Shown one piece after another: positions 43,031-52,480 of a stretch of DNA of 52,480 nt (its first letter is position 1; the number at the start of each line of letters is the position of its first letter). Below the pieces are notes generated by a model that saw only the letters and a program-made list of their open reading frames with translations, was not told the origin of the DNA and did no database searches. The DNA lies in contig JANLFJ010000021.1 of the NCBI GenBank assembly GCA_024655825.1, forward strand, positions 1 to 52,480. Direction: 5' to 3'. Source of the DNA: Peptococcaceae bacterium. Lineage in GTDB: Bacteria; Bacillota; Peptococcia; DRI-13; PHAD01. The position numbers were made by a program, and so were the translations under genes.

Positions 43031-44194
43031 CTATTCTTTCTTCAGCAGCAATTCATAATAAACATATATTAAAATAAAAATTATCATTGATAATGAAGAA
43101 TATAAATACATGGTCGAGTAGTTTGTCTTTTCGGCTATAAAGCCCAACAAGACAGAACCGCCGCCTATGCCAAGGTCATAGGTGTTATAGAAGGTGGCAT
43201 TTGCCAGCCCTCGGCGTTCGGGTTTAACCCGGTTTATCATCCAGGCTTGAAGATATGGCAAAAGCGCCCCTACGCCAAATCCATACAACAATGCGGATGC
43301 TATTAAGGTAACAGAAGATTTGGCTTGCGATAAAACGATTAAACCAATAAGCAGAATGAATGCTCCAGGCAAAAGAACCCAAAAATATCCTCGGCGGTCA
43401 CAAATCCTGCCGCCCAGAATCCGGCTGATAAACACAGCCAAGGTATTGAACAAAAAGAACCAGCCTATATTAACTATTCTCAGCTCTTTACCGTACAGCG
43501 AAATGAAACTCACCACACCACCTGTGCAAATGCCTGTCAACAAGGCTAGAAATGAAGGAAAGAGGGCTTGACGTTCCATAATCTTGCTTAACAGTGAATC
43601 GTCTGAGTTTTTTTCTTCAACTGCTGTAAGCGTGTCTGGTTTGAAGAAGAACTTAATGCATATAAAAGAAATGACAAGGCATAAAGCTGTTACCATAAAA
43701 AGAAGGGTAAAACCGCTGCTTTTGACCAGTTCTACCCCCAGTATTGGTGCAATTGACATGGAAATTGTCGTGCACAAGCCGTAATACCCCATCCCTTCCC
43801 CCCGGCGGGAAGCGGGTATGATGTCGGCCGCCAAAGTGGCATACAAAGTGGTGGATATCCCAAACCCAAGGCCGTGAATTGTCCGTGTTAACAGAGCCAG
43901 AGTTACATTCGTGGCAAAATTATAACCAGCAGCCGCTACAAAACAGACAAATATCCCCAACAGTAAAAAGGACTTTTTGCCCAACCATTTTATTGCCATT
44001 GCCGAAAAGGGACGAATGAGGATCGCCGAATAAGTGAATGAACCCACTACCAGCCCTATCTGCGCCTCAGTAGCTCCAAACCCTGAAATCAACAGAGGAA
44101 ATGTGGGAAGAAGTATCTGGAATCCAAAAGAAGAAAAACCATTCGAGATGAACAGAAACAGGAAATTTTTTGTCCAGAGCGGCTGCGCTGACAT
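43031..44194 (-). CDS. MFS transporter
   Basis: This 387-residue major facilitator of the drug/sugar efflux type has 12 hydrophobic segments, with [20 protein letters not shown] in the first half and [19 protein letters not shown] in the second. ATG 44194 is chosen because GGAGGA lies 7 bases upstream and helix 1 follows at once ([16 protein letters not shown]). A longer frame to 44347 adds a non-hydrophobic, unlikely extension. It lies 124 bases beyond the thiolase gene on the same strand and may be read from the C4-acid operon. Confidence 0.85.
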   Translation of the reverse strand: MSAQPLWTKNFLFLFISNGFSSFGFQILLPTFPLLISGFGATEAQIGLVVGSFTYSAILIRPFSAMAIKWLGKKSFLLLGIFVCFVAAAGYNFATNVTLALLTRTIHGLGFGISTTLYATLAADIIPASRRGEGMGYYGLCTTISMSIAPILGVELVKSSGFTLLFMVTALCLVISFICIKFFFKPDTLTAVEEKNSDDSLLSKIMERQALFPSFLALLTGICTGGVVSFISLYGKELRIVNIGWFFLFNTLAVFISRILGGRICDRRGYFWVLLPGAFILLIGLIVLSQAKSSVTLIASALLYGFGVGALLPYLQAWMINRVKPERRGLANATFYNTYDLGIGGGSVLLGFIAEKTNYSTMYLYSSLSMIIFILIYVYYELLLKKE

Positions 44195-44318
44195 TTTCAA
44201 ATCCTCCTGTGTTCCCTGCGTTTCACAGAAACGACTGGGCAAGCCCGTCAATTTCAGGAGCATCCTCACCAACACAGGATTCTTATTGGTTTTTCTTGGC
44301 TTATCAATATCAAATACC

Positions 44319-45473
44319 TTACAGGAGCTCAAAAATACCGGCCGCACCCATGCCGCCGCCGATGCACATGGTTACCAACCCGTACTTGCCATTGTTGTCC
44401 TTCAGATAATCAAGCGCCTTGCAAGTAAGGATGACGCCGGTCGCGCCAAGGGGATGACCAAGCGCTATAGCACCGCCGTAGGGGTTGACCTTGTCCGGAT
44501 TTAAGCCCAACTCCTTGATGCAGGGTATAGCCTGGGCGGCAAAGGCTTCATTGAGTTCAACGACATCCATCTCGTCCACGCTCAGACCTGCTCGCCTCAT
44601 GGCCTTGGGCACGGCATGGATGGGTCCCAATCCCATGACTGTCGCATCGCAGCCGGCTACAGCAAAGCTTACCAGCCTGGCGACAGGTTTGATGCCAAGT
44701 TCAGCAGCCTTTTCACCGCTCAGGAGGACGATAAAGGCTGCTGCGTCGGACACCTGGGAAGAAGTGGCCGCAGTGACGACGCCGTCCGGTTTGAAACAGG
44801 GCTTCAGGCTGGCTAGGCTTTCCATGCTGGTGTCGGGACGGATGCCCTCGTCCTTGACTACAACCTTGTCGTTGCCTTCAGCGTCTTTAACCGTCACCGG
44901 GACAATAGAAACAAACTTGCCGCCTGTCTGCGCTGCAAAGGCCTTGCGGTGAGATTCGACCGCCATGCGGTCCATCTCTTCACGGGTGATTTTGTACCGC
45001 TCGGCAACGTTCTCGGCGGTGATGCCCATACTCATATAAGCCCCTGGGTAGTTCTCGCTCAGCCATTTGTTTTGATACTTTTCGTCATAGGGGATAAAGG
45101 TGTGCGACATGTCTTCCACTCCGCCGGCCACCACGACATCGCCTTGACCGGCCATAATAGCCCCGGCCGCGGTAGCGATGGCCTGCAGGCCGGAAGAGCA
45201 AAAACGGTTGATGGTCTGAGCGGAGACGCTGTCGGGAAGCTCTGCCCTGTTGACCACCAGCCGAGCTATGTTCATGCCTGTCTCGTTATGAGGAAAGGAA
45301 CAGCCCATGATCACGTCTTCTATCTCGGCATGATCCAGTTGAGGAATGCGGGCCAGAACGCCCTTGAGGGTTTGGGCGGAATATTCGATAGGGTGGGTTT
45401 CTGCGAAGGAACCCTTTTTCGCCCGGCAGATTGCGGACCTGCCATACGCTGCGATGAAAACCTCTCTTGCCAT
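44319..45473 (-). CDS. thl: Acetyl-CoA C-acyltransferase (thiolase)
   Basis: The thiolase cleaves acetoacetyl-CoA to two acetyl-CoA, or does the reverse. The 384-residue protein carries the active Cys in NRFCSSGLQAIATAA, the His in GGAIALGHPLGATG and the second Cys in TMCIGGGMGAA; ELNEAFAAQ is also present. The sequence resembles degradative thiolases (FadA-type), consistent with use in the breakdown direction. ATG 45473 follows AAGGAGG. It is the last enzyme gene of the C4-acid operon. Confidence 0.93.
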   Translation of the reverse strand: MAREVFIAAYGRSAICRAKKGSFAETHPIEYSAQTLKGVLARIPQLDHAEIEDVIMGCSFPHNETGMNIARLVVNRAELPDSVSAQTINRFCSSGLQAIATAAGAIMAGQGDVVVAGGVEDMSHTFIPYDEKYQNKWLSENYPGAYMSMGITAENVAERYKITREEMDRMAVESHRKAFAAQTGGKFVSIVPVTVKDAEGNDKVVVKDEGIRPDTSMESLASLKPCFKPDGVVTAATSSQVSDAAAFIVLLSGEKAAELGIKPVARLVSFAVAGCDATVMGLGPIHAVPKAMRRAGLSVDEMDVVELNEAFAAQAIPCIKELGLNPDKVNPYGGAIALGHPLGATGVILTCKALDYLKDNNGKYGLVTMCIGGGMGAAGIFELL

Positions 45474-45499
45474 GTATTGGTATCCTCCTTTTTAATTTG

Positions 45500-46597
45500 T
45501 TAGTCTTTACAAAAATTGAAACCGCTGAACACCGGCACACCCGTATATTTTTTGGGAGCCTCTTCCCCCCGCAGCACACGGAGCGCGCCGTGTGCAAGGG
45601 CTTCCATCTCAAACTCACCGGGATAGACGCGAATCGGCGCTATAAACCCCACCATTTCTTTAAGTCTGGCTACCAGGTTCGTATCATTGACGATACCTCC
45701 CGTGAGCAAAATGGCATCCACCTCCCCCCGTAGCGCCACAGCAAACGAGCCTATGCTCTTGGCGATCTGGTAGATGAAGGCTTCATAGACCAGGCGGGCA
45801 TATTCATTGCCTTGAGCAATCATTTCTTTTATTTCCAGCATGTCGCTCGTCCCCAGGTGGTCAACGAAACCGCCGGATATTAAAAGGCGGTCCGACATTT
45901 CTTCCCTGGAGTATTTGCCGGAAAAGCACAACTCCATGAAGGGTATTATGGGAAGAGTCCCGGCGCGGGTGGGCGTCATCGGGCCGTCACACATGATGTT
46001 GCTGCTGGTGTCTATTGCCCGGCCCTTTTGGTGTGCCGTCACGGAAACGCCTCCGCCGATGTGGGCAATCACAAAATTGACTTCGCTGTATTGCTTCCCC
46101 ATTTCCTTGGCGGCGCGGACGGCGATCTCTTTTTGGTTGAGGGCATGGAATTGGCTGCCCCGGTATATGTCCCGAAAGCCCGTTATCCTGGCTATATCCA
46201 CCATTTCGTCCACATCAGGCGGATTGACGACAAAGGCCTTGCCGCCATAGGTTTTAGCCATGTCAGCCACTAACCCCGGACCGAAAACTGCCGGGTGTTT
46301 GAGGGTTGTATTCCGGCAATGTTCGACCATCAAATCGTTGACGAGATAGACGCCGCCTTCCAGGGGCATCATGCCGCCGCCCCGCCCGGCAAAAGCATCT
46401 ACCCCTTTTAAGTCGATTCCCCGGGCGGTCACCGTCTCCAGGATCGTCTCCTTGCAATGCTCAAACCGGTTTAATTCAGCGTATTTAGAAGCGGTATGTA
46501 TAGCCTTGGCGCTAAAAACCTCCGTCTCGTTTTCATACATGGCCACCTTGGTGGACGTGGACCCTGGATTGATTGCAAATATTTTGTATTTTTTCAT
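45500..46597 (-). CDS. buk: Butyrate kinase
   Basis: Butyrate kinase converts butyryl-phosphate and ADP to butyrate and ATP, reversibly. The 365-residue protein has the ASKHA opening FAINPGSTSTKVAMYENE, FAGRGGGMMPLEGGVYLVND, IAHIGGGVSVTAHQKGRAID and DAILLTGGIVND. The set matches Buk rather than AckA. ATG 46597 follows GGAGGA. It lies between crt and thl, apart from its functional partner ptb at the head of the operon. A second buk gene is cut by the right edge of the window. Confidence 0.93.
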   Translation of the reverse strand: MKKYKIFAINPGSTSTKVAMYENETEVFSAKAIHTASKYAELNRFEHCKETILETVTARGIDLKGVDAFAGRGGGMMPLEGGVYLVNDLMVEHCRNTTLKHPAVFGPGLVADMAKTYGGKAFVVNPPDVDEMVDIARITGFRDIYRGSQFHALNQKEIAVRAAKEMGKQYSEVNFVIAHIGGGVSVTAHQKGRAIDTSSNIMCDGPMTPTRAGTLPIIPFMELCFSGKYSREEMSDRLLISGGFVDHLGTSDMLEIKEMIAQGNEYARLVYEAFIYQIAKSIGSFAVALRGEVDAILLTGGIVNDTNLVARLKEMVGFIAPIRVYPGEFEMEALAHGALRVLRGEEAPKKYTGVPVFSGFNFCKD

Positions 46598-46625
46598 GGA
46601 TGGCAATTCCTCCTGCCTGCATTCT

Positions 46626-47408
46626 TCATCGTTCGTGGTTGTACCGGGGAACCCTTTTTTCCACAAAGGCTTTCATGCCTTCTTTTTGGTCGCTGCTGGC
46701 AAAGGATAAGGAAAACAGGCTTCTTTCATAGAGTTTGCCACTGCTGATGTCATGGTTCAAACAGCAGCCGATCGCCATTTTGGCTAACGCCAGCGCCGCG
46801 GCAGGCTTTTCCATCAGCCGGGCTGCCATTTTCCTTGCTTCAGCCATGACTTCGCCGTCAGGAACAACCTTGTTCACAATGCCCATTTCATATGCTTCTT
46901 GACCATTTATTCTTCTGCCCAACATGATGATCTCCTTGGCTTTCACCGGGCCTATTAACCTAGTGAGCCTTTGAGTACCCCCTGCACCGGGGATTATGCC
47001 TAAACCGGTCTCTGGGAGTCCAAATACGCTGTTTTCTCCCGCAATGCGAAAATCGCAGGAAAGCGCCAGCTCAAATCCGCCGCCCAAGGCTAAACCGTTG
47101 ATTGCCGCAATCACAGGTATCTTCAGGCTTTCCAGCCGGTCGTTGATTTTGTGGGCTGTTTCGGCTGTCCTTTCCGCCTCAAAAGGGGTGGCGTCCATCA
47201 TTTCTACAATATCCGCGCCGGCGGCAAAGTTATTGTTGGCGCCGCCGATAATCAACACCCTGATTTTGGCGTCCTCTTCAAGCCGGTCAAGGACTTCCAT
47301 CAGCTCTGAGTTCATCTGGGCGCACAGCGCGTTGTATGCTTGGGGCCTGTTCAAGGTGATTGTCGCAATCCCCGCGTCTTCCGCATAAATGATTTGCTGG
47401 TGGTTCAT
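46626..47408 (-). CDS. crt: Enoyl-CoA hydratase (crotonase)
   Basis: Crotonase hydrates crotonyl-CoA to 3-hydroxybutyryl-CoA. The 260-residue protein has TITLNRPQAYNALCAQM, the oxyanion loop NNNFAAGADIVEM, AAINGLALGGGFELALSCDFRIA and the two catalytic Glu regions in FGLPETGLGIIPGAGGTQRL (both Glu expected of true hydratases appear here or near it). ATG 47408 is preferred with AAGGGTGA upstream; GTG 47420 is the alternative. Confidence 0.93.
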   Translation of the reverse strand: MNHQQIIYAEDAGIATITLNRPQAYNALCAQMNSELMEVLDRLEEDAKIRVLIIGGANNNFAAGADIVEMMDATPFEAERTAETAHKINDRLESLKIPVIAAINGLALGGGFELALSCDFRIAGENSVFGLPETGLGIIPGAGGTQRLTRLIGPVKAKEIIMLGRRINGQEAYEMGIVNKVVPDGEVMAEARKMAARLMEKPAAALALAKMAIGCCLNHDISSGKLYERSLFSLSFASSDQKEGMKAFVEKRVPRYNHER

Positions 47409-47491
47409 GATTCGCTTCACCCTTCTCGTTCAAAACCGGTTTTACCAGACATGGCCAAACGCTTTTCAGCAGAGCCATCTGCTCTCGGCCT

Positions 47492-49024
47492 TTATTTGTT
47501 CTGTCCCTGCATCTGCCGGTATTTCTCCAGGACTTTGCGCGGGGTGACGGTCTTCCGCCGGTAGATCGGGATATCGTCCTCGATGCCCGCCAGGTATTTC
47601 GCTATCCCTTTCAATTCTTCCAGGTCATATCTGGACATCATGGCCACCATTTCCATCTGTGGAGACCCGCCGCCATGCAGGCCCGCAACAATCTGGGCGC
47701 TGCCGAATTCAGACACGATCTGGTCTTGAATCATCCTGAAGCACCTGTGCACATTCTCAGCCGGGATCTTGGGATTGCGCATGATGTATTTGTGCAGCAA
47801 TTCTCCCACGTTGTCCCCGGCATAAAAGGTGTCTTCCAACGGCAGGGTGGCAATCAACCCGCCGGCCAGGTCCGCCAGAATCCTCGCTTCGTTGTATATC
47901 TCTTCGCCCGCCAGCTTGCGCCCTGCGTTGGTTAGTATTTCATCAGGGATCATCGTTCCGGAGGGCGATCGTTCCGCCCTGTATGCGCTGGCCATGCCCG
48001 CCGCATATACCAACTCGGCAATGCCGATGATGTGGCAGATTTTTTCCCGGACATGGTCTTCTTTTTCTATGCCGTTGTATTCTGCAACCAACGCCGCCTG
48101 ACTGGCAAGCACTTCTGAAGCCGCAGGCTTGCAGCCCGTGTAGGAATGCCGGTGGAAATGGGCGAACATCAGGGCCAGGAAACCAGCATACGGCGTTACC
48201 CTGCTGTCAGCCAACCCGTCCATGAAAACCCTTTCGCGCGGAACGAAGACGTCGTCGAAGATGGTCAGGGACTCCACATCGCCAACCCTGGCGACAGGCG
48301 CCTGAATCCTACCCCGCCTGGGCCGCAACCCGTGGATGCAGGCCAGCTTTACGCCCGGCCAGTCTGCCGGTACGGCGAAGGATACCGCATAGGCGTTGTC
48401 CTTTTGTCCCATAAAGCGGGTCGGGAGTACGATGATCTCGTCCACATACGGCGCTGCGGAATTGCAGGCCTTAGCTCCTCTTACCACGATCCCGTCCGGT
48501 CTCGTTTCAATGATTCTGACATACATGTCGGGGTCTTCTTGTTCATGCGGCCGCTTGGTCCTGTTGCCCTTCACGTCCGTCTGGGCGCAGTTGGCCACTA
48601 TATCGTTTTCCTGTACCCAGCCCAGGTATTTCAGGAAGCTCTGGTAGTAATCGGTCCCAAGCTCGGCATCCATTTCGTAGGTCACCACCGACAAAGCGTT
48701 CAGGGCGTCGATCCCCATGCACCTTTGAATGCAGCCGCCAACCCGGTGGGACAATAGCTTCGTCATCTCCTGCTTTTTCAGCAGGTCGTCGAGGGACTGA
48801 TGGATGTGCGTGAAACGGTTGATGGTTTCACCGGTGAGATGCGATGTGGCTGTGCAGACGTCCCTGTACCGCTCATCGTAAGCGCAGTCAAAAGTCTGCT
48901 TCATGCAGTAAAGCCCGCCTGCAAGCCTCGAGTCCGATCTGTCAACTACTTCTTTCCCGAGGTAGATGTTTGGTTTCATTTTCAATAACCTGTTGTAATA
49001 CTGCTCATAGGTTCCTACCGGCAT
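47492..49024 (-). CDS. abfD: 4-Hydroxybutyryl-CoA dehydratase / vinylacetyl-CoA isomerase
   Basis: AbfD converts 4-hydroxybutyryl-CoA to crotonyl-CoA by a radical mechanism with FAD and a [4Fe-4S] cluster. The 510-residue protein belongs to the HpaB-like flavoprotein superfamily. Its cluster ligands fit the characterised Clostridium enzyme (C99, C103, H292, C299) with a constant offset of one: C98 and C102 in GGCIQRCMG, H291 and C298 in FHRHSYTGCK. HpaB hydroxylases lack these ligands, so a dehydratase/isomerase is indicated. ATG 49024 follows AGGAGAGG. It is flanked by hbd and crt. Vinylacetyl-CoA isomerisation alone is a possible alternative role. Confidence 0.9.
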   Translation of the reverse strand: MPVGTYEQYYNRLLKMKPNIYLGKEVVDRSDSRLAGGLYCMKQTFDCAYDERYRDVCTATSHLTGETINRFTHIHQSLDDLLKKQEMTKLLSHRVGGCIQRCMGIDALNALSVVTYEMDAELGTDYYQSFLKYLGWVQENDIVANCAQTDVKGNRTKRPHEQEDPDMYVRIIETRPDGIVVRGAKACNSAAPYVDEIIVLPTRFMGQKDNAYAVSFAVPADWPGVKLACIHGLRPRRGRIQAPVARVGDVESLTIFDDVFVPRERVFMDGLADSRVTPYAGFLALMFAHFHRHSYTGCKPAASEVLASQAALVAEYNGIEKEDHVREKICHIIGIAELVYAAGMASAYRAERSPSGTMIPDEILTNAGRKLAGEEIYNEARILADLAGGLIATLPLEDTFYAGDNVGELLHKYIMRNPKIPAENVHRCFRMIQDQIVSEFGSAQIVAGLHGGGSPQMEMVAMMSRYDLEELKGIAKYLAGIEDDIPIYRRKTVTPRKVLEKYRQMQGQNK

Positions 49025-49066
49025 TTTTATCCTCTCCTGTTCACGGTGTGTTTCGCCGAACAAACT

Positions 49067-49924
<858 letters not shown>

Positions 49925-50017
49925 GTCGGTATCCTCCCCGTTTGTTTATTTTTCCTTTAACCGCCTCTCGTCTGGCCACCGTCAATTACGTTAATTACAA
50001 TAACTGCCATTCGCTCA

Positions 50018-51241
50018 TTATCCTTCCTCTTCCCCGGCAGTAGCCGCCTTAGGCGGTTTCAGCATCATAACCAGGGCCAGCGATATTACCAGCAGACATG
50101 CGGCTATAAGGTACGCCGCATGGTATGACTTGGTCAAATCCACAACATACCCGGCCATGATTGGCCCGATGACCCCAGCCACCCCCCAGGCTGAAAACAC
50201 TATCCCGTAATTCACCCCGCCATTTTTCATTCCATAGTAATCAAACGTAAGCGCGGGAAAGATGGCCAGCAATGAGCCGTAACAAGTCCCGGCAATCGCT
50301 ATGCCTAGGACCAGCCAGGCGGCGGTGGTATAGTATTTAAACAACAGCATGTTCGCAGCCTGAAACGCAAACACCAATAACAACGCCGTTCGGCGCCCAA
50401 CCCGGTCGGAGATTAATCCCCCTACAACCCGGCCGCCGGCGTTGAATATGGCCAACATGGCCACAAAGGCAAAAGCCCAGTCAATGTCGGCCTGTACCTT
50501 GGCTATTAAGGCAATATGCCCGATGATCATTAAACCTGCCAGGGCTCCACAGGCAAGCATCCCCCAAATCAGCCAAAATTGCACGGTTTTGCTCATTTCC
50601 AGCGGCGTGAAATCACGCTTGGAGGCGACGCCATCTGCCCCTGCCTGTTCTGGCATGCCTGGAGGAATATAGCCTGCCGGCGGGTTGGCCAAAAACTGGG
50701 ATAAGACCAGGATAACCGCGCCAAAAACCAGCCCCTCGATTAAAAAAGTCTGCTTGACGCCGAAGCTGTTGACAAAATACTGGGTCATGGGCGCTACATA
50801 AACCGGCGCCAACCCCACCCCACCAACCACCAAGCCGCTGATAAAGCCTCGCTTCTGCGGCGGGAACCACTTGACAGCCGATGGCGTGGTGGCGCCGTAT
50901 CCCAATCCGATGCCGGACCCAGCTATTATCCCAAATCCAACGATAAGGATGGCTGTGGAGCTTGTAAACCCACAGATAATCAATCCGGCGCCGCATAATA
51001 TACCGCAGACGGTCGCGCAAAGGCGTGCCCCGAAGCGGTCCTGCAGCCTGCCCCCCGGGATGGACAACAAGGCCAGCATGGCCAGGGCGATCGTATACGG
51101 AAGCGTTGCCTGGGTCTTGGTAAACCCCAGCTCTTTTACGAGGGCGGCCGCATACACGCTCCAGCTGTAGAGCATCCCGCACGCCAGATTGATCCCAACT
51201 GCGCACCCGGTTACCAGCCACCCTTTATTGCCGTGTTTCAT
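50018..51241 (-). CDS. OFA-family MFS transporter (organic acid exchanger)
   Basis: This 407-residue major facilitator of the oxalate/formate antiporter family has about 12 helices. The N-terminal GINLACGMLYSWSVYAAALVKELGFTKTQATLPYT and GYGATTPSAVKWFPPQKRGFISGLVVGG are typical of the family. It follows ptb by 4 bases and precedes hbd, so the cargo is probably a short-chain acid used or made by this operon, such as hydroxybutyrate, crotonate or butyrate. That substrate assignment is inference from position. Confidence 0.87.
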   Translation of the reverse strand: MKHGNKGWLVTGCAVGINLACGMLYSWSVYAAALVKELGFTKTQATLPYTIALAMLALLSIPGGRLQDRFGARLCATVCGILCGAGLIICGFTSSTAILIVGFGIIAGSGIGLGYGATTPSAVKWFPPQKRGFISGLVVGGVGLAPVYVAPMTQYFVNSFGVKQTFLIEGLVFGAVILVLSQFLANPPAGYIPPGMPEQAGADGVASKRDFTPLEMSKTVQFWLIWGMLACGALAGLMIIGHIALIAKVQADIDWAFAFVAMLAIFNAGGRVVGGLISDRVGRRTALLLVFAFQAANMLLFKYYTTAAWLVLGIAIAGTCYGSLLAIFPALTFDYYGMKNGGVNYGIVFSAWGVAGVIGPIMAGYVVDLTKSYHAAYLIAACLLVISLALVMMLKPPKAATAGEEEG

Positions 51242-51245
51242 TGTT

Positions 51246-52178
51246 TCATCGTTCCCCTGCCTTCGTCTTGCGCTGGGCTAGCAGGACGGCGAACGCTATG
51301 GCGTTAAGCCTCAGTTCCAGGCGGGTTGCCCGGGAAGTGAAAACAATGGGTACCTTTGCACCCATAACGATGCTCACGGTGACATAATCAGTAAAATAAT
51401 CGAAGGTCTTGGCCAGCACATTGCCCACTTCCAACGAAGGTACGACGAGCAAATCTGCCCTGCCGGCGACGGGATGGGTATAACCTTTATGCCTGGCCGC
51501 TTCCTGCGACACCGCAAGGTCCAAAGAAATCGGTCCCGCTATGACGCAGCCTTGTATCTCGTTCCGCTGATTCATTTCCTCAAGCCGTCTGGCGTCAACA
51601 GTGGCCTGCATCTTTGGGTTTATCGATTCCGTCGCGCAGACAACCGCCACCTTGGGCTCCTTTATCCCAAGCAAATGCATGGTTTCAACGGCGTTTTCAA
51701 TGATCTTTTTCTTGGTCTCCAGGTCGGGCAGGGGAACAAACCCTATGTCTGTTATAAACAGGAACCTGTTTTCTTTTTTTAATTCAACCGCCAGCATGGA
51801 ACTGATGATCCTGTCCCCCTGCCTCAACCCGGCATCGGGATCTATGACAGCTTTCATGAAGTCCTTGGTCTCAAGCAGTCCCTTCATCAGGATGTCGGCT
51901 TTCCCGCTGGCGACAAGCCGAACTGCTTCAGCCGCGGCTTGCGCCGGCTCATTAATGTCTACGATTTCAAAAGGCGTTGGATCGATCTTTAAGTCTCCGG
52001 CAATTCTTTTGATTCCTTTTTCATCGCCGATTAAAACCGCATTGGCCAACCCCAATTGCTTGGCTGCGCTCACTGTGTTTAGAACAAGGTCATCTGCGGC
52101 CATGGCCACCGCCAGTTTTGGCGGGTTCTCGTTTTTTACGGCCTTCATCACATCCTGGATGCTCCTAATCCCTATCAT
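51246..52178 (-). CDS. ptb: Phosphate butyryltransferase
   Basis: Ptb interconverts butyryl-CoA and butyryl-phosphate, working with Buk. The 310-residue protein has VAMAADDLVLNTVSAAKQLGL, LMKGLLETKDFMKAVID, SSMLAVELKKENRFLFITD, VCATESINPKMQATVDARRL and GRADLLVVPSLEVGNVLAKTFDYF, the marks of Ptb as against Pta. ATG 52178 is chosen with GGAG 8 bases upstream; GTG 52184 is in frame but too close to the site. It is the first gene of the operon. Confidence 0.92.
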   Translation of the reverse strand: MIGIRSIQDVMKAVKNENPPKLAVAMAADDLVLNTVSAAKQLGLANAVLIGDEKGIKRIAGDLKIDPTPFEIVDINEPAQAAAEAVRLVASGKADILMKGLLETKDFMKAVIDPDAGLRQGDRIISSMLAVELKKENRFLFITDIGFVPLPDLETKKKIIENAVETMHLLGIKEPKVAVVCATESINPKMQATVDARRLEEMNQRNEIQGCVIAGPISLDLAVSQEAARHKGYTHPVAGRADLLVVPSLEVGNVLAKTFDYFTDYVTVSIVMGAKVPIVFTSRATRLELRLNAIAFAVLLAQRKTKAGER

Positions 52179-52246
52179 GATCACATCTCCAATATGCAGT
52201 TGATGATTTGTATAGCTCCTTCTCAGCCAATGAAATCAGCAAACAT

Positions 52247-52268
52247 ATTAATTGAACGTTCAATTAAT
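52247..52268. promoter_or_regulatory. 22-bp perfect palindrome, probable TetR-type operator
   Basis: ATTAATTGAAC is followed by its exact complement GTTCAATTAAT. The site lies just downstream of the -10 hexamer of the ptb promoter, near the predicted start point. TTGAACGTTCAA-like cores are common operators of TetR-family repressors. No TetR gene lies within the window. Confidence 0.8.
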
Positions 52269-52277
52269 TCTAAAGCA

Positions 52278-52306
52278 ATTCTATCACCCTCAAAAAACCC
52301 TGTCAA
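52278..52306 (-). promoter_or_regulatory. Sigma-A promoter of the ptb operon
   Basis: On the minus strand TTGACA (52306-52301), a 17-base spacer and TAGAAT (52283-52278). This strong promoter should drive ptb through thl. Confidence 0.85.
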
Positions 52307-52430
52307 TATCGAATTTGGGGCATAAGAAACCTGTTCTTTTCCGCCGGGATGAAAATAAACGACCTTGCTGCGCTAAGAGGGGATTTTAACTCAAAAAAAA
52401 TTGAACGCTTGTTCCGGTCCTGGTAAAAAC

Positions 52431-52480
52431 TCAAACATAAACCTTGGCCTCTTCCTTGCCTTTCAGGACCCGCAACACGC
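52431..52480 (-). CDS. 3' end of a second butyrate kinase gene (partial)
   Basis: The last 15 codons before TGA encode VLRVLKGKEEAKVYV. This matches the C-terminus of the complete buk in this window (ALRVLRGEEAPKKY). The gene continues beyond the right edge and lies upstream of, and in line with, ptb. The 120 bases after its stop hold no clear terminator. Confidence 0.6.
   Translation of the reverse strand, partial: VLRVLKGKEEAKVYV

Noticed and set aside
44195-44347. N-terminal extension of the MFS gene ending at 43031
   Set aside because: The extra residues are polar and lie before a clear GGAGGA site at ATG 44194; the first membrane helix follows that ATG.

Overview
The window looks like chromosome from an anaerobic, endospore-forming member of the Firmicutes. 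Support comes from an alpha/beta-type small acid-soluble spore protein with its germination protease GPR, the sporulation protein YlbJ, CotF-like genes, a FapR-headed fatty acid cluster, [FeFe]-hydrogenase maturases, a selenocysteine tRNA with SelB, and a CoA-dependent C4 acid pathway. Gene order resembles the Desulfotomaculum/Pelotomaculum branch of the Clostridia. That placement is inference from gene order and has not been tested by alignment. I see no insertion sequence, prophage, CRISPR array or rRNA.

Layout. 1-2,200: spore genes and a poorly populated spacer. 2,200-8,760: rsmD, a coiled-coil protein, ylbJ, a patatin-like esterase, tmcAL, pta, the DUF177 gene yceD and rpmF. The coaD and ackA genes often found in this neighbourhood are absent from it. 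8,760-16,700: the type II fatty acid synthesis regulon fapR-plsX-fabH-fabK-fabD-fabG-acpP-(FabK-like flavoprotein)-fabF, with a FapR palindrome over its promoter. 16,700-23,150: rnc, an Elp3-like radical SAM gene, smc and ftsY. 23,150-26,350: a methylthioadenosine salvage operon. 26,400-27,400: a lone CBM25-like protein and two small spore-coat-like proteins. 27,400-32,500: a structured leader with an internal terminator, then hydE-hydG-hydF and a DUF763 gene. 32,500-36,100: orphan and decaying genes, including a frameshifted HD-GYP gene. 36,100-37,200: a divergent SOS unit, a LysM protein facing lexA, with three LexA-like boxes. 37,200-44,200 (minus strand): ddl, a MetC-like PLP enzyme, two MFS transporters, selB and tRNA-Sec. 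44,300-52,200 (minus strand): a seven-gene operon ptb-OFA transporter-hbd-abfD-crt-buk-thl behind a consensus promoter and a 22-bp palindrome. The right edge cuts a second butyrate kinase gene.

How the parts work together. The minus-strand operon encodes every step from 4-hydroxybutyryl-CoA to acetyl-CoA: dehydratase/isomerase, crotonase, 3-hydroxybutyryl-CoA dehydrogenase and thiolase. It also carries a kinase/phosphotransacylase pair that could either activate an imported C4 acid or conserve energy from butyryl-CoA. HydEFG would mature an [FeFe] hydrogenase able to dispose of the electrons, although no hydrogenase structural gene lies here. The two most unusual regions are the hyd leader and the C4-acid operon with its control site.
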